Shown here: piece by piece, positions 28,414 through 37,790 of the stretch
How the letters are laid out: each line of letters begins with the position of its first letter
Numbering within the stretch: position 1 is the stretch's first letter
Assembly (NCBI GenBank): GCA_944325695.1
Contig: CALVBA010000003.1
Span: 1 to 64,000, forward strand
Direction: 5' to 3'
DNA from: an uncultured Anaeroplasmataceae bacterium
GTDB taxonomy: Bacteria; Bacillota_I; Bacilli_A; Acholeplasmatales; Anaeroplasmataceae
DNA: 64,000 nucleotides
Notes under the pieces: generated by a model
What the model saw: only the letters and a program-made list of their open reading frames with translations
What the model was told of the DNA's origin: nothing
Databases searched by the model: none
Position numbers and translations under genes: made by a program

Positions 28414-28490
28414 TGGCGTCCACGAGAAGATTTGAACTTCCGACCTTACGCTTAGGAGGCATATGCTCTATCCAACTGAGCTACGTGGAC
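28414..28490 (-). tRNA. tRNA-Arg(CCU)
   Basis: A 77-nt cloverleaf with CCA encoded. The acceptor stem pairs GTCCACG with CGTGGAC, the D arm is GCTCAGTTGGATAGAGC, the anticodon stem pairs TATGC with GCGTA around loop CTCCTAA (anticodon CCT at 28456-28454, reading AGG), and the T loop is TTCAAAT. It starts 14 nt after the ndpA stop codon. Its 3-prime half is duplicated at 26792-26832. Confidence 0.95.
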
Positions 28491-28496
28491 ACATTA

Positions 28497-28518
28497 AAAG
28501 AAGATTATCTTCTTTTTA
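28497..28518 (-). terminator. Weak hairpin at the ndpA stop
   Basis: AAAAGAAGAT and ATCTTCTTTT form a perfect stem over the ndpA stop codon, but the T run is only four long and tRNA-Arg begins 7 nt further; it may allow cotranscription. Confidence 0.4.
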
Positions 28519-29494
28519 AATGTTCAATATTTTTAATCAAAATTGATGTTGTTCCATCAGTATTTTTGATAAATTCAACAGCATTTTTGTTTTGATATAA
28601 AGCAATAGGAATTTTAATTTCAATTCCTGTATTAGTTTTAATTTGATGTTTGTCATAACTTTCAATTGCATTCACATCATTAAAATAGATTACTGGATTA
28701 AGATTTAATTCTTCAATGTTAGCTAACATTTCTTCTTTTGCAAGATCATTATCGTTAAAACAAATCGTTGCTAATCGCGGTATATCAATTTTTTTATCAT
28801 CAAGAGACTTATAAATTTCTTCTTTTACATTAGATAACACTTCTAAATCATCATCATAATGTTTTTTAACAACATCATAAGCTAAATTATCAATTTTTTT
28901 AATTGTATCTTTTAAAGACTCCTTGCATGAAACTTGTAAGAATAATTGCGAAAAATAAAAAACATAATCTTCTAATAAAACACGATTTTCGCGAATCATC
29001 ACATTTTTTGTTTCTAAATTAATAAAAGCAATATCATCTTTTTGATTTAATCCACTATTAAAAAGTTCTTTTTGTTTTGTGATACTAGTGCTAATTTTAT
29101 CATCGTTATAATTAATACTATGGGTTAATTCTTCTTTATATCCCATTTTGCAAATAAGTAAATGCGGAACAGTTTCAATATCTACTAAAATAATTAAAAT
29201 ATTTCCTGCAGGAATTTCGACATATTGATTAAGAATTTGAAATAACTTTTCAGCAATATTTTTTGATGAATCTAAAAAATTATCATAAATATTAGTTAAA
29301 AATGGCATAATTGGAGAATTATCATTAATTTCTCCAGATTTATTTTTCATTATATCTAACATTTTATCAATTTTTTTATTTAAAAAATTGTAAACCGTAT
29401 CATTTTCTAAATCAAGTAATTCATCTGATAAAACTAGATTTTGACTATTTTTATCTACAATATGTAAAATAGCTTTTTTTATTAATATATTCAT
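28505..29494 (-). CDS. Nucleoid-associated protein NdpA family
   Basis: A 329-residue protein of the 37-kDa nucleoid-associated (NdpA/YejK) family. Visible hallmarks are the N-terminal KKAILHIVDK and a conserved core with NQKDDIAFINL and DNLAYDVVKKHYDDD. The family binds DNA in proteobacteria; in Firmicutes it is scattered and its role is unclear. AAGGTGATAAA precedes the ATG. It is a single gene followed by tRNA-Arg. Confidence 0.8.
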   Translation of the reverse strand: MNILIKKAILHIVDKNSQNLVLSDELLDLENDTVYNFLNKKIDKMLDIMKNKSGEINDNSPIMPFLTNIYDNFLDSSKNIAEKLFQILNQYVEIPAGNILIILVDIETVPHLLICKMGYKEELTHSINYNDDKISTSITKQKELFNSGLNQKDDIAFINLETKNVMIRENRVLLEDYVFYFSQLFLQVSCKESLKDTIKKIDNLAYDVVKKHYDDDLEVLSNVKEEIYKSLDDKKIDIPRLATICFNDNDLAKEEMLANIEELNLNPVIYFNDVNAIESYDKHQIKTNTGIEIKIPIALYQNKNAVEFIKNTDGTTSILIKNIEHLKRR

Positions 29495-29535
29495 TTTATC
29501 ACCTTTTTAGATTATACCAAAAAAAAGACAATCAA

Positions 29536-29567
29536 TCAATAAAAAGGTGATGAAGACATCACCCTTT
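29536..29567 (-). terminator. Terminator of cysK-cysE
   Basis: GGTGATG and CATCACC stem with TCTT loop, then TTTTTATT on the minus strand; it overlaps the cysE TGA stop. Confidence 0.8.
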
Positions 29568-30056
29568 AATAACTGCTTTATAACCAATGACTGTTTTATT
29601 ATCACTAACACTTTCAACAACAGTAGCATTTGCTCCAATTTTTACATTGTTGCCAATTGTAATATCACCTAAAACTTGAGCATGGGCTCCAACTATGACA
29701 TTATTAAGTAAAGTAGGATGACGTTTTACTGTTTTCTTTCCTGTACTTCCTAATGTTACACCGTGGTAGATAGTGCAATTATCACCAATGACTGCTGTTT
29801 CTCCAATCACTACCGAACTACCATGGTCAATAAAAAAATTTTTCCCAATTTTAGCTCCAGGATGGATTTCAATATTATAAATTATTCGAACTAGAAATGT
29901 TATTAAATAAGCGATAAATGCTAATTTAATCTTGTAAAAAATACGGGCAATGCGATAGAAGAAAATCGCATGCACTCCCGGATAAAATAAAATCATTTGT
30001 AAAATATTTTTTAAAGCTGGATCACGTTTTTTAATACTTTTATAATAATTAAACAT
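29559..30056 (-). CDS. cysE: Serine O-acetyltransferase CysE
   Basis: A 165-residue short CysE that makes O-acetylserine from serine and acetyl-CoA. A hydrophobic N-terminal helical part (about 1-60) precedes left-handed beta-helix hexapeptide repeats: IHPGAKIGKNFFIDHG, VVIGETAVIGDN, IYHGVTLGSTG, and IGANATVV. The catalytic His of IDHG is visible. It lacks the long N-terminal domain of enteric CysE, as in other Firmicute short forms. Its ATG overlaps the cysK stop by 8 nt and has no strong ribosome site, so coupling is likely. Confidence 0.93.
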   Translation of the reverse strand: MFNYYKSIKKRDPALKNILQMILFYPGVHAIFFYRIARIFYKIKLAFIAYLITFLVRIIYNIEIHPGAKIGKNFFIDHGSSVVIGETAVIGDNCTIYHGVTLGSTGKKTVKRHPTLLNNVIVGAHAQVLGDITIGNNVKIGANATVVESVSDNKTVIGYKAVIKG

Positions 30057-30921
30057 TTATGACACTTAAATATTTTAATCCGCTATCTGGTGAAATTGTT
30101 ACAACAACTTTTCCAGGGTTTTGACGCAAAATCTCTTCACTTGCTAAAATATTACAAGCAGAAGAAATTCCTAAAAATAAACCTTCACTTGCTAAACTAT
30201 TTACTTTCGATAATGCATCATCAGATTTAACACGCATCACTTCATCGACTAAAGATAAATCTAACGTTTTAGGAATAAATCCTGTTCCAATTCCTTGAAT
30301 TTTATGTGGTCCAGCAATATTTTTCGTAATTATTGGTGATTCCTCTGGTTCAACACCAACAATTTTAATATCTTTAAAATGTTCTTTTAATACCTTAGCA
30401 ACTCCACTTATTGTTCCACCTGTACCAATTCCTGCTACAAAATAATCAATATGTTTGAAATCCTTAACAATCTCTAATGCTGTTTTTTCATGAGCCAATG
30501 GATTATATTTATTTGAAAATTGATCTAATACAATATATCCTTTTTCTTGTGCTAGTTTATTGGCATATGCGATAGCACCCTTTATACCATCTTTTTTGTC
30601 AGTTAAAATAATTTCTGCATTGTAAGCTTTAATCGCTTTAATTCTTTCTTCAGACATATTTTCTGGCATAACAATTACACAACGCATTTTTAAATATGCA
30701 CAAACCATCGCAATTCCTATTCCCGTATTTCCACTGGTTGGTTCACAAATTGTATCAGTTAATTTAATTTCATTATTTTTTAACATTGAGGTTATCATAT
30801 TTAAAGCAATTCGATCTTTAATACTACCTCCAGGATTATATCCTTCTAATTTAACATATACACCATTATGTTTTAAAACTGGTGTATTACCAATTAACTG
30901 TTCTAAATTCTCATAAATCAT
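30049..30921 (-). CDS. cysK: Cysteine synthase CysK
   Basis: A 290-residue PLP enzyme that makes cysteine from O-acetylserine and sulfide. The PLP lysine is in GGSIKDR (about 33-39), the substrate loop TSGNTGIG near 64, and the phosphate-binding GTGGT near 170. ATG 30921 follows GAGGTGAT; an upstream GTG is not needed. It pairs with cysE in a two-gene cysteine operon. Confidence 0.94.
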   Translation of the reverse strand: MIYENLEQLIGNTPVLKHNGVYVKLEGYNPGGSIKDRIALNMITSMLKNNEIKLTDTICEPTSGNTGIGIAMVCAYLKMRCVIVMPENMSEERIKAIKAYNAEIILTDKKDGIKGAIAYANKLAQEKGYIVLDQFSNKYNPLAHEKTALEIVKDFKHIDYFVAGIGTGGTISGVAKVLKEHFKDIKIVGVEPEESPIITKNIAGPHKIQGIGTGFIPKTLDLSLVDEVMRVKSDDALSKVNSLASEGLFLGISSACNILASEEILRQNPGKVVVTISPDSGLKYLSVINV

Positions 30922-30937
30922 TTTTATCACCTCTTTT

Positions 30938-30966
30938 ATTATAATAAAATTTTAATATAAAGTGAA
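30938..30966 (-). promoter_or_regulatory. Promoter of cysK-cysE
   Basis: TTCACT, 17-nt spacer, TATAAT. The leader that follows is too short for a T-box or S-box. Confidence 0.55.
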
Positions 30967-31002
30967 CTAAAAAGCATTTTAAATTTTCATATAGTGTATT
31001 TT

Positions 31003-31452
31003 TTATTGATATATTAAAAAAAGAATCTCACAACCATTTTCATCTACAGTTTTATCATAATATTTAAACCCACATTTACGGTATACTTTAAGTGCTCTTT
31101 CATTAAAACTTTCAACACATACAAATAGCACCTCATAATTGTAGTTTTCTTTTATATAAGCGATAATATCATTAATGAAAATCGTACCAAGTTTTTTAGA
31201 ACACATACTAGGTTTTAACCCAAGACTCAATTCTAAAATTTTATCCATTTTTGTTACAGCAAAAAAACCTACAAAACAATCATTTAATTCAGCTTCAAAA
31301 TAATCGCTTAAATTTCTTATATCTTCATTAGTAAAGTCAGCATAATCTTCTTTTCTATCTTTTAAATTATAACATGAGTATAAATCATCATAGTACCATT
31401 CATCAGCAATAATCATAGCTTTATTTTGAGTTAATTTTTTAAATTTAAACAT
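31003..31452 (-). CDS. GNAT family N-acetyltransferase
   Basis: A 149-residue GNAT-fold protein. The acetyl-CoA-binding region shows LSLGLKPSMCSKKLGTIF (the R/QxxGxG/A loop in degenerate form KKLG) and the C-terminal NERALKVYRKCGF, typical of the family. Substrate unknown. GAAGGATG precedes the ATG. It stands between cysK and a hemolysin III gene. Confidence 0.8.
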   Translation of the reverse strand: MFKFKKLTQNKAMIIADEWYYDDLYSCYNLKDRKEDYADFTNEDIRNLSDYFEAELNDCFVGFFAVTKMDKILELSLGLKPSMCSKKLGTIFINDIIAYIKENYNYEVLFVCVESFNERALKVYRKCGFKYYDKTVDENGCEILFLIYQ

Positions 31453-31480
31453 CTAAAAACATCCTTCTATCTTTAAAATA

Positions 31481-31500
31481 TAAAAAAGCCATAAGGCTTT
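31481..31500 (-). terminator. Terminator of the hemolysin III gene
   Basis: AAAGCC TTAT GGCTTT followed by TTTATATT on the minus strand, overlapping the gene stop. The stem is only six base pairs. Confidence 0.6.
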
Positions 31501-32137
31501 AAATAACATATAAATATATGCCTAAAAACTGAAAAAAAGTTCCAAAAAAGACAAAGAAATGCCAAATTACATGCATATACTTAACATTGCGCATTTTATA
31601 AAATAAAATACCTATCGAATATACTATTCCACCTAAGGCAATATAAAATACTAACGATGGATTGATCTTAAAAAGTGTAGGCACAAATAAAATTCCACTC
31701 CACCCTAACAAGATATAGAAAAACATTTGTAATTTAGTATATTTTTTTACACCATATTTTATTGTTAAATAAATACCAACTGCAATAATAATCCATTGAC
31801 AAGCTAAAAAGATATAGCCGGTAACACTGTTAATAGTCACTAATAAAATAGGGGCAAAAGTTCCACCAATTAGTAAATAAATCGATAAATGGTCCATTTT
31901 TTGAAATAAAATTTTTTTCTTTTCATTACTAATTCCATGGTACAAACTACTTCCCAAATATAAAGCAAACATTCCTGCAAAAAAAATGCTTGAGCCAATA
32001 TATTCTAAAATACTATTGCATTTAACTAGCATTAAAATAAATAAAACGATGTATATGATTCCCCCAATTGCATGGGTTAGCATGTTTAGTTTTTCTTCTA
32101 ATTCTGTTTGTTTTCGTCTTAAAAAAAGATTTTTCAT
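31499..32137 (-). CDS. Hemolysin III family (PAQR-like) membrane protein
   Basis: A 212-residue seven-helix membrane protein. The conserved zinc-site residues are visible: SSLYHG near residue 60, KMDHL near 75 and HVIWHFF near 193. NMLTHAIGG is the usual family opening. Bacterial members (YqfA, HlyIII) are probable hydrolases; the hemolysin name is historical. ATG 32137 follows GAGGTGA. Confidence 0.9.
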   Translation of the reverse strand: MKNLFLRRKQTELEEKLNMLTHAIGGIIYIVLFILMLVKCNSILEYIGSSIFFAGMFALYLGSSLYHGISNEKKKILFQKMDHLSIYLLIGGTFAPILLVTINSVTGYIFLACQWIIIAVGIYLTIKYGVKKYTKLQMFFYILLGWSGILFVPTLFKINPSLVFYIALGGIVYSIGILFYKMRNVKYMHVIWHFFVFFGTFFQFLGIYLYVI

Positions 32138-32213
32138 TAATTTCACCTCATAAAAACATTTCAACTATATTATATCACCACTTAATCTAGTTTTCAATAC
32201 TATTTTATAAGGT

Positions 32214-32238
32214 TTTAAAAAAGCACTACTGTGCTTTT
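32214..32238 (-). terminator. Terminator of the yfhO-yaaA unit
   Basis: AAAGCAC AGTA GTGCTTTTTT on the minus strand, overlapping the yaaA stop. Confidence 0.8.
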
Positions 32239-32936
32239 CTAATAAAAATGATATTGTATTTATTTTCTTTAAAGAATGTAAAGCCATTGAAATTAACCTT
32301 ATATAAATCCTCCATAGAATTGATATGGTTTTGTGCAATATAACGGATAAATTCTCCACGTACTTTTTTTATCCCATAAACAGTTCTTATTTTACCATCG
32401 ATTTCTTCTTTAAAAACGACATTTTTGTAATTAATGACATCTCGATCAATAACACGACGATATTCATCACTAGATAAATTAATAATTAAATCCTCATCTT
32501 TTAACTTATTAATCATGTAATCATGCCAAAATTGATAAAGTGTTTCATTTTCAAAAAGTTTCGTTTCCATAGGAAGACGGTATTCTTTAACATTATCGAA
32601 CGGTTTAACTAACCCAAATAATCCACTAAGAATTCTAACATGTTCATTTAAAAACGATAATTCTTCTTCAGTCATGCTTTGAGGATTAATAGAGCGATAT
32701 TGTTCTCCTGTATATGAAAAAATAGCTTTAGAAACTGGATTAGAATCAAATTTAAAAAACATATCAAACGCTTCTTTAGCTATAACATCATTAACAGCTA
32801 ACTTTGTTTTTAATTGATCAAAATTTAAACGATTAATTTCCTCTAAAATTTGGGCTGTATATTCATTAATACGCACATTTTCTAATATAGGATTACTAAT
32901 ATTCATCTTTTTTGATGGAGATATTAAATAAATCAT
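32226..32936 (-). CDS. yaaA: Peroxide stress protein YaaA (DUF328)
   Basis: A 236-residue YaaA-family protein. The opening MIYLISPSKKM, the middle YTGEQYRSI, LSGLFGLVKPFD, YRLPMETKL and INLSSDEYRRV are family signatures. In E. coli YaaA limits intracellular iron during peroxide stress and binds DNA; the role here is by homology. Its ATG overlaps the yfhO stop as ATGA, with GAGGTGATAAA in front. Confidence 0.93.
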   Translation of the reverse strand: MIYLISPSKKMNISNPILENVRINEYTAQILEEINRLNFDQLKTKLAVNDVIAKEAFDMFFKFDSNPVSKAIFSYTGEQYRSINPQSMTEEELSFLNEHVRILSGLFGLVKPFDNVKEYRLPMETKLFENETLYQFWHDYMINKLKDEDLIINLSSDEYRRVIDRDVINYKNVVFKEEIDGKIRTVYGIKKVRGEFIRYIAQNHINSMEDLYKVNFNGFTFFKENKYNIIFIRKAQ

Positions 32937-35692
32937 TTTATCACCTCATTTCGATAGTACTTTTTAAATAACTTCTTATATCCTAAAAAATAAATAATAA
33001 GAATAAATGCGAAAACACCAATTCCAATAGAACTAATTATTATACCTGAATTTAATCCTTTTGGTATAAACTCTAAGTCCAAATTGACATTCATCGTATT
33101 TTCAGGAACAACAATTCCCAAAAAACCACAGCTAACATTAATAACTTCATATCCATTTTGTGCAATTACCCAGTTATCAGAATATGTGTATGGTAATTTA
33201 ATAATTGTCTTATACGGCTTAGCTTCCGTTTCATATGATAAATGCAACTTATTGCCATTTAATTCCATAATTTTATTTTGATAATTGCTTTGTTCTTCTA
33301 AAAATATATCATATCCTGAATATGAAATAGAATATAAATCCAGACCTTTAAATAATGTTGTATCATCAACGCGAATGTATAATTTATCAGGAATATAATT
33401 ATCTAGATATGCAACATTACAGTGCATTTCATGTTGGTTTCCTTCTTTATCAAGAATAAAGTATTCTTCAAAAGCCATAGAACGAATACTAGAGCTTAGA
33501 GAATAAGCCATTAACATATCACTTTGTTGAAAAGTATAAGGTATATTATATACGAAGTAATTATTACCGTCAATATTTTCGACTGTTACATCTGAATACA
33601 TATAATTTACTCGTGCCTTACATTTTAAATTTAACTCATTTGTCAAAGCAACGTTAAATTTATCTATATCAACATTAAGACTTTTGGCATCTAAATATCC
33701 GTAACGCATCACCGTTTCGATTAATCGAGCCATATTACCAATGCTTTCTAAACTCGTAATAACTTTATCATAGACGATAAAAGGATTATCATCTTTAAGT
33801 TCATAAATAACATAAGTATTAGTTTCATTATATTTACTATGTGTACCTGTATAAACTTTTTCATAATATTCTGTAGGAAAATAGGGCTCTTCTTTCGCAT
33901 TAACAACAATATACTTATTATTAAACAAACTACCTGTATACAAATTATAAATGTCATTAGCTTTACGATTCCATGAAGAAGATTCACTTCTTAAAACATT
34001 GGTAAATAGATCATTTAAATCAGCATCGTAAAAAGAATGGAAATATGACCCAATATTAAATCCTTTGGCTATTTTACTAGTATTTGTAATCCTTTTTGAC
34101 GACCAATCATCTAAGTGAACACGATAAACACCATCACCTTTATAATCTGTATTTCTAATTAACATCTCATTAACGGCTGTAATACGGTCTTCTGCAATGT
34201 AATAATATTTATTAACTTCAATTGAAAAGCCAAAAATTAAAATAATTGATGCAATAATTTCAATCGATAATAATCCATAACGCAATAATTTAAATCGATC
34301 TTTGTTGATAATATCAAATAAAACGATATATAATCCTAATAAAATCATTGGAATTAATAAAATTAAAAAGATTTCATCATTTTTTTTCATATGAATGGAT
34401 AGTGAATCATCAAAAAAGAATACATAAATAAATGACGACAGTGCAGTTATTAAAACTAATCGAATAATCACATTAGTGATAATACCACATTTAATCTTTA
34501 AATCATCTTTATCCATCGCATAACACATTGCTAAAAAATTAAATGTAAACACGATAAAAAACCAACGAACATAAGGAACTTTATTGCCAGAAAAAATCAT
34601 TGAGAAAATTGGAAACAATGATAAGATATTTAATACAATTACGACAAGTTGTAAACGACGATATTTACTTTCTTTAAATGAGAAAAAATAACATAAAAAG
34701 ATAAATCCTAAAATGGTTTGATAAAAACTAATATGTTCTTTTACGTAATCCCCCGGTCCTATCAACATCAATCGATGGGGTTCATTTGGAAGAAAATAAT
34801 TTAGAAAAATCGTAAAGTAATGATCTTTATCAAATTTAAACAAATCATATGTTCCTGTTTGACGAAATGTATCATTAATAATATAGTTAAAACTTGGTAG
34901 AAAAACTACCATTGAAATCATTAATCCAATTAAGATTAAGATAATGGATGTTATTAGATAAGAGTAAAATTTTTTATTGATTATAAAAGTATTTTTTTTA
35001 AAAAGGGAAAAATCATCTTGCATATAAACACTTGTAAGTAGATAAATCATTAAAAAAGCTAATAACATATATGACAAATAAAAATCATAGAAAATAACGA
35101 TAATAGTAAAGATAGTTATTAAGAAAAAATAGTTTTTATCTTCTAAAAATTTATCAACAAAGAGCATTGCTAAAGGGATGTAAAAGTTTATTCCCAAATA
35201 TACAGGAAAAACAAAATAGCATTGCGTTATTCCTGATGAGAAGTAAATTAGTGAAGCAAAAAAGGCTGTTTTATTGCTTAATCCTTTCCTTAATAGGACA
35301 TAAAACATTAAATAAGATGCTAAAATTGGCTTTAAGATATTGACAATTGAATATGCTGTTTCTGTTTTAAATATAAAACTTAACACTAAAGTTAAAAAAG
35401 TAAAAATATCTAATGGTATATAATAAGCATCAGCAAAAATAGATGAACCCGCAAAATTAGATAAATCAAATAACGATAGATCACCTGATTTTAATGACTC
35501 AATAAAATTCGCCATGAAAGGATAATATTGGAGGATATCATCTGTTGAATAATTAAAAAATCCTCCCCTACGATATGAGTAAAAAGTAACAAATAGTAAA
35601 ACGCACATAAAAATGAGCGTTAAAACATAAATTGTATCACTTCTTTTATTAAATATTGACTTGCCAAAAATACCTTTTAATTCTTTAACCAT
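32933..35692 (-). CDS. YfhO family membrane protein
   Basis: A 919-residue protein with about 12-13 membrane helices in the first 500 residues, an extracellular region of about 380 residues and one C-terminal helix followed by a basic tail. The early TDDILQYYPFMANFIESLKSG stretch, cut here to its idea (an acidic D-D-x-x-Q loop after helix 1), is typical of YfhO, which in Bacillus and Listeria supports glycosylation of lipoteichoic acid through a GT-C-like fold. ATG 35692 has GGGGAG 7 nt upstream; an earlier ATG at 35707 has no ribosome site. It is coupled to yaaA. Confidence 0.87.
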   Translation of the reverse strand: MVKELKGIFGKSIFNKRSDTIYVLTLIFMCVLLFVTFYSYRRGGFFNYSTDDILQYYPFMANFIESLKSGDLSLFDLSNFAGSSIFADAYYIPLDIFTFLTLVLSFIFKTETAYSIVNILKPILASYLMFYVLLRKGLSNKTAFFASLIYFSSGITQCYFVFPVYLGINFYIPLAMLFVDKFLEDKNYFFLITIFTIIVIFYDFYLSYMLLAFLMIYLLTSVYMQDDFSLFKKNTFIINKKFYSYLITSIILILIGLMISMVVFLPSFNYIINDTFRQTGTYDLFKFDKDHYFTIFLNYFLPNEPHRLMLIGPGDYVKEHISFYQTILGFIFLCYFFSFKESKYRRLQLVVIVLNILSLFPIFSMIFSGNKVPYVRWFFIVFTFNFLAMCYAMDKDDLKIKCGIITNVIIRLVLITALSSFIYVFFFDDSLSIHMKKNDEIFLILLIPMILLGLYIVLFDIINKDRFKLLRYGLLSIEIIASIILIFGFSIEVNKYYYIAEDRITAVNEMLIRNTDYKGDGVYRVHLDDWSSKRITNTSKIAKGFNIGSYFHSFYDADLNDLFTNVLRSESSSWNRKANDIYNLYTGSLFNNKYIVVNAKEEPYFPTEYYEKVYTGTHSKYNETNTYVIYELKDDNPFIVYDKVITSLESIGNMARLIETVMRYGYLDAKSLNVDIDKFNVALTNELNLKCKARVNYMYSDVTVENIDGNNYFVYNIPYTFQQSDMLMAYSLSSSIRSMAFEEYFILDKEGNQHEMHCNVAYLDNYIPDKLYIRVDDTTLFKGLDLYSISYSGYDIFLEEQSNYQNKIMELNGNKLHLSYETEAKPYKTIIKLPYTYSDNWVIAQNGYEVINVSCGFLGIVVPENTMNVNLDLEFIPKGLNSGIIISSIGIGVFAFILIIYFLGYKKLFKKYYRNEVIK

Positions 35693-35749
35693 AAATATAC
35701 TCCCCATTTTTTAACTTTAACTTTATTTTACCATAAGTTTAGTTATATG

Positions 35750-35776
35750 AAAAGAAAAAAGAAGCTAGAAGCTTCT
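35750..35776 (-). terminator. Terminator of the pectinesterase-like gene
   Basis: AGAAGCT TCT AGCTTCT followed by TTTTTCTTTT on the minus strand, overlapping the TAG stop. Confidence 0.75.
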
Positions 35777-36712
35777 CTTTACAGGAATTCGTGCTATTTT
35801 TAAGTCATTTAAGGCTAATTTTAAGTAATGTTTAGCCTCAATTTGACTAATATTAGAATATCTACGTTTATTAATACGAATATCTTGGAAATACATCATA
35901 TTATCTTCTGGCTTATCATTATGCATGATTGTATATTTTGATACTTTAGAGAAATTACACTCTAAAAATAATACTTTACTAATCATCTCTTCTTTACAAC
36001 CAGAAGGATGCCACGGTCTTCCTAAATAATAAGTTGATTTACCGTTATAATTAGAAAAACAGTTATAAAAGATAAATCCATAATCTTTATTAGCTAAAGT
36101 CGATGGTGCTGTAATATAACCAGTAAAATCACTTCCATGATCAATTAATTCTAATTCACAATCTAAAAATAATCCTTGTCCAGCTCCAAAAATGAAATCG
36201 ACATCACCTGTAATAAAACATTTTTCAAATACATTAAAACCTTTATCAACATATAATGTATCTTGATACGAAATGAATTTACAATCATAGTAATATCCAT
36301 TATTAGCACTCGTTTTCAAAGCAACTGCTTGTGTTTTACTTCCATTAACTTCACGTTTAAAAGTATTTTTAAAGACAATTTTTTCACAACGAAAATTAAT
36401 TGCTTCTTCTAATAAAGTAACACTTGCACTACCTGTAGTACCGTATAATTTAATTCCATCCCCACCATCAACTTCGCGGATGATATCCCCATGTGAAACA
36501 TCATAATAAATAATAGAAGAGTGATTTGGACTACCTACTAACGTAATATTAGGCTTATTAATAACAAGTTTTTCATAATAATAACCTGGTAATAAATATA
36601 TTTGTGTTTTTCCTTTGGCATGGTTAATAGCAGATTGAATTGTTTGGAAACATAAATGTCCTGCAATCACATCATTTTCAATTAAATTATGCCCTACTAA
36701 ATATTTTTTCAT
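35765..36712 (-). CDS. Pectinesterase-like protein, no signal peptide
   Basis: A 315-residue carbohydrate-esterase family 8 protein that would demethylate pectin. Catalytic motifs are intact: QAVALKT (Gln), YQDTLYVD (Asp), GDVDFIFGAG (Asp) and YLGRPWHP (Arg, Trp). Neither a signal peptide nor a lipobox is present, although most PMEs are secreted, so it likely acts in the cytoplasm on imported methylated oligogalacturonides. ATG 36712 follows GGAGTGATTAGG. It is alone on its transcript; an LplD-type galacturonidase lies at 53-54.5 kb. Confidence 0.88.
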   Translation of the reverse strand: MKKYLVGHNLIENDVIAGHLCFQTIQSAINHAKGKTQIYLLPGYYYEKLVINKPNITLVGSPNHSSIIYYDVSHGDIIREVDGGDGIKLYGTTGSASVTLLEEAINFRCEKIVFKNTFKREVNGSKTQAVALKTSANNGYYYDCKFISYQDTLYVDKGFNVFEKCFITGDVDFIFGAGQGLFLDCELELIDHGSDFTGYITAPSTLANKDYGFIFYNCFSNYNGKSTYYLGRPWHPSGCKEEMISKVLFLECNFSKVSKYTIMHNDKPEDNMMYFQDIRINKRRYSNISQIEAKHYLKLALNDLKIARIPVKRSF

Positions 36713-36864
36713 CCTAATCACTCCATTTCTCCATAACTTTTCCTACTTATATTATACCTATATTTTATTTTTTCTTCAATTAGAAAAAGAAAATTTTCAC
36801 AGTTTTTACTCACGCCGATTTTTGTATATAGTTTTCAAAACTATATGACATATTAATTAATATC

Positions 36865-36893
36865 TTGAATTATATTTTTCTTTTTGATATAAT
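36865..36893 (+). promoter_or_regulatory. Promoter of the degV-family gene
   Basis: TTGAAT, 17-nt spacer, TGATATAAT (extended -10), 23 nt before the ATG. Confidence 0.75.
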
Positions 36894-36915
36894 ATACTTA
36901 TAAGAGGTGATATCA

Positions 36916-37752
36916 ATGAAATTTCAAATTGTTGTAGACAGCAGTTCTGATTTAACTAAAGAATATATAAATAGAAGTGATATTAAATTTAATATTGCAC
37001 CATTATCAATCAATATTGATAAACAAACATACATCGATGATGAAAAATTAGATATTAAACAAATGCTTGATGCGATGAATCAATTTAAACAAAAATCTAC
37101 ATCTTCGTGTCCTGCAGTTGGATTATATGAAGATTATTTTCGTCAAGCAGAATACACTTTCTGTGTTACTATTTCATCTAAATTAAGTGGATCATTTAAT
37201 AGTGCTTCTTCTGCTAAACAAATCGTCATGGAGGAAGGAAAAAATCATATCCATGTTATTGATTCGAAAGCCGTGAGTGGTGTTGAGATTTTAATTGTCG
37301 ATGAATTAGTTCAATTAATCGATTTAGGACTAAGTTTTGAAGAAATATGTCAAAAAATTGATGCTTATGTCGAATCGACTAATTTATTATTCGTCCTTTC
37401 TAAATTTGATAATCTAATCAAGAATGGACGAATGAATAAATTTGTTGGAATGGCGGCTTCATTGTTCTCTATTAAACCATTATGTGTTGCTGATGATGGA
37501 GAAATAAAAATCTTTAAAAAGATACGAACTTTACGCCATGCTCATTCGTCATTAATTGAAGAGATTGGTACAAGATGTCCAAATCAAAAAGGTCGAAAAC
37601 TAATTATCACGCATGTTTTTGCTGAAGAATTGGCAAATAAAATGAAAAAAACGATTGAAGATCTATATAATTTCGATGAGGTTGTAGTAATTAATGCTCG
37701 TGGTTTATGTTCATTTTACGCCCTTGAAGAAGGAATTATCGTTTGTTTTTAA
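36916..37752 (+). CDS. DegV family fatty-acid-binding protein
   Basis: A 278-residue DegV-family protein. The opening VDSSSDLT, the middle TCVTISSKLSGSFNSA-like TFCVTISSKLSGSFNSA and the NGRMNKF motif are diagnostic. Members bind fatty acids (FakB-like) and can hand them to the kinase FakA for lipid synthesis; no fakA is in the window. ATG 36916 follows AGAGGTGAT. Confidence 0.92.
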   Translation: MKFQIVVDSSSDLTKEYINRSDIKFNIAPLSINIDKQTYIDDEKLDIKQMLDAMNQFKQKSTSSCPAVGLYEDYFRQAEYTFCVTISSKLSGSFNSASSAKQIVMEEGKNHIHVIDSKAVSGVEILIVDELVQLIDLGLSFEEICQKIDAYVESTNLLFVLSKFDNLIKNGRMNKFVGMAASLFSIKPLCVADDGEIKIFKKIRTLRHAHSSLIEEIGTRCPNQKGRKLIITHVFAEELANKMKKTIEDLYNFDEVVVINARGLCSFYALEEGIIVCF

Positions 37753-37758
37753 TTAATC

Positions 37759-37790
37759 AAAAGCTGGTTTGAGTTAAATCAGCTTTTTAT
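37759..37790 (+). terminator. Terminator of the degV-family gene
   Basis: AAAGCTGGTTT and AAATCAGCTTT stem, then TTATTTTATTT. It overlaps the 3-prime end of the convergent asd gene. Confidence 0.7.

Noticed and set aside
30922-31002. T-box or S-box leader for cysK-cysE
   Set aside because: The promoter leaves a leader of only some 10-15 nt.
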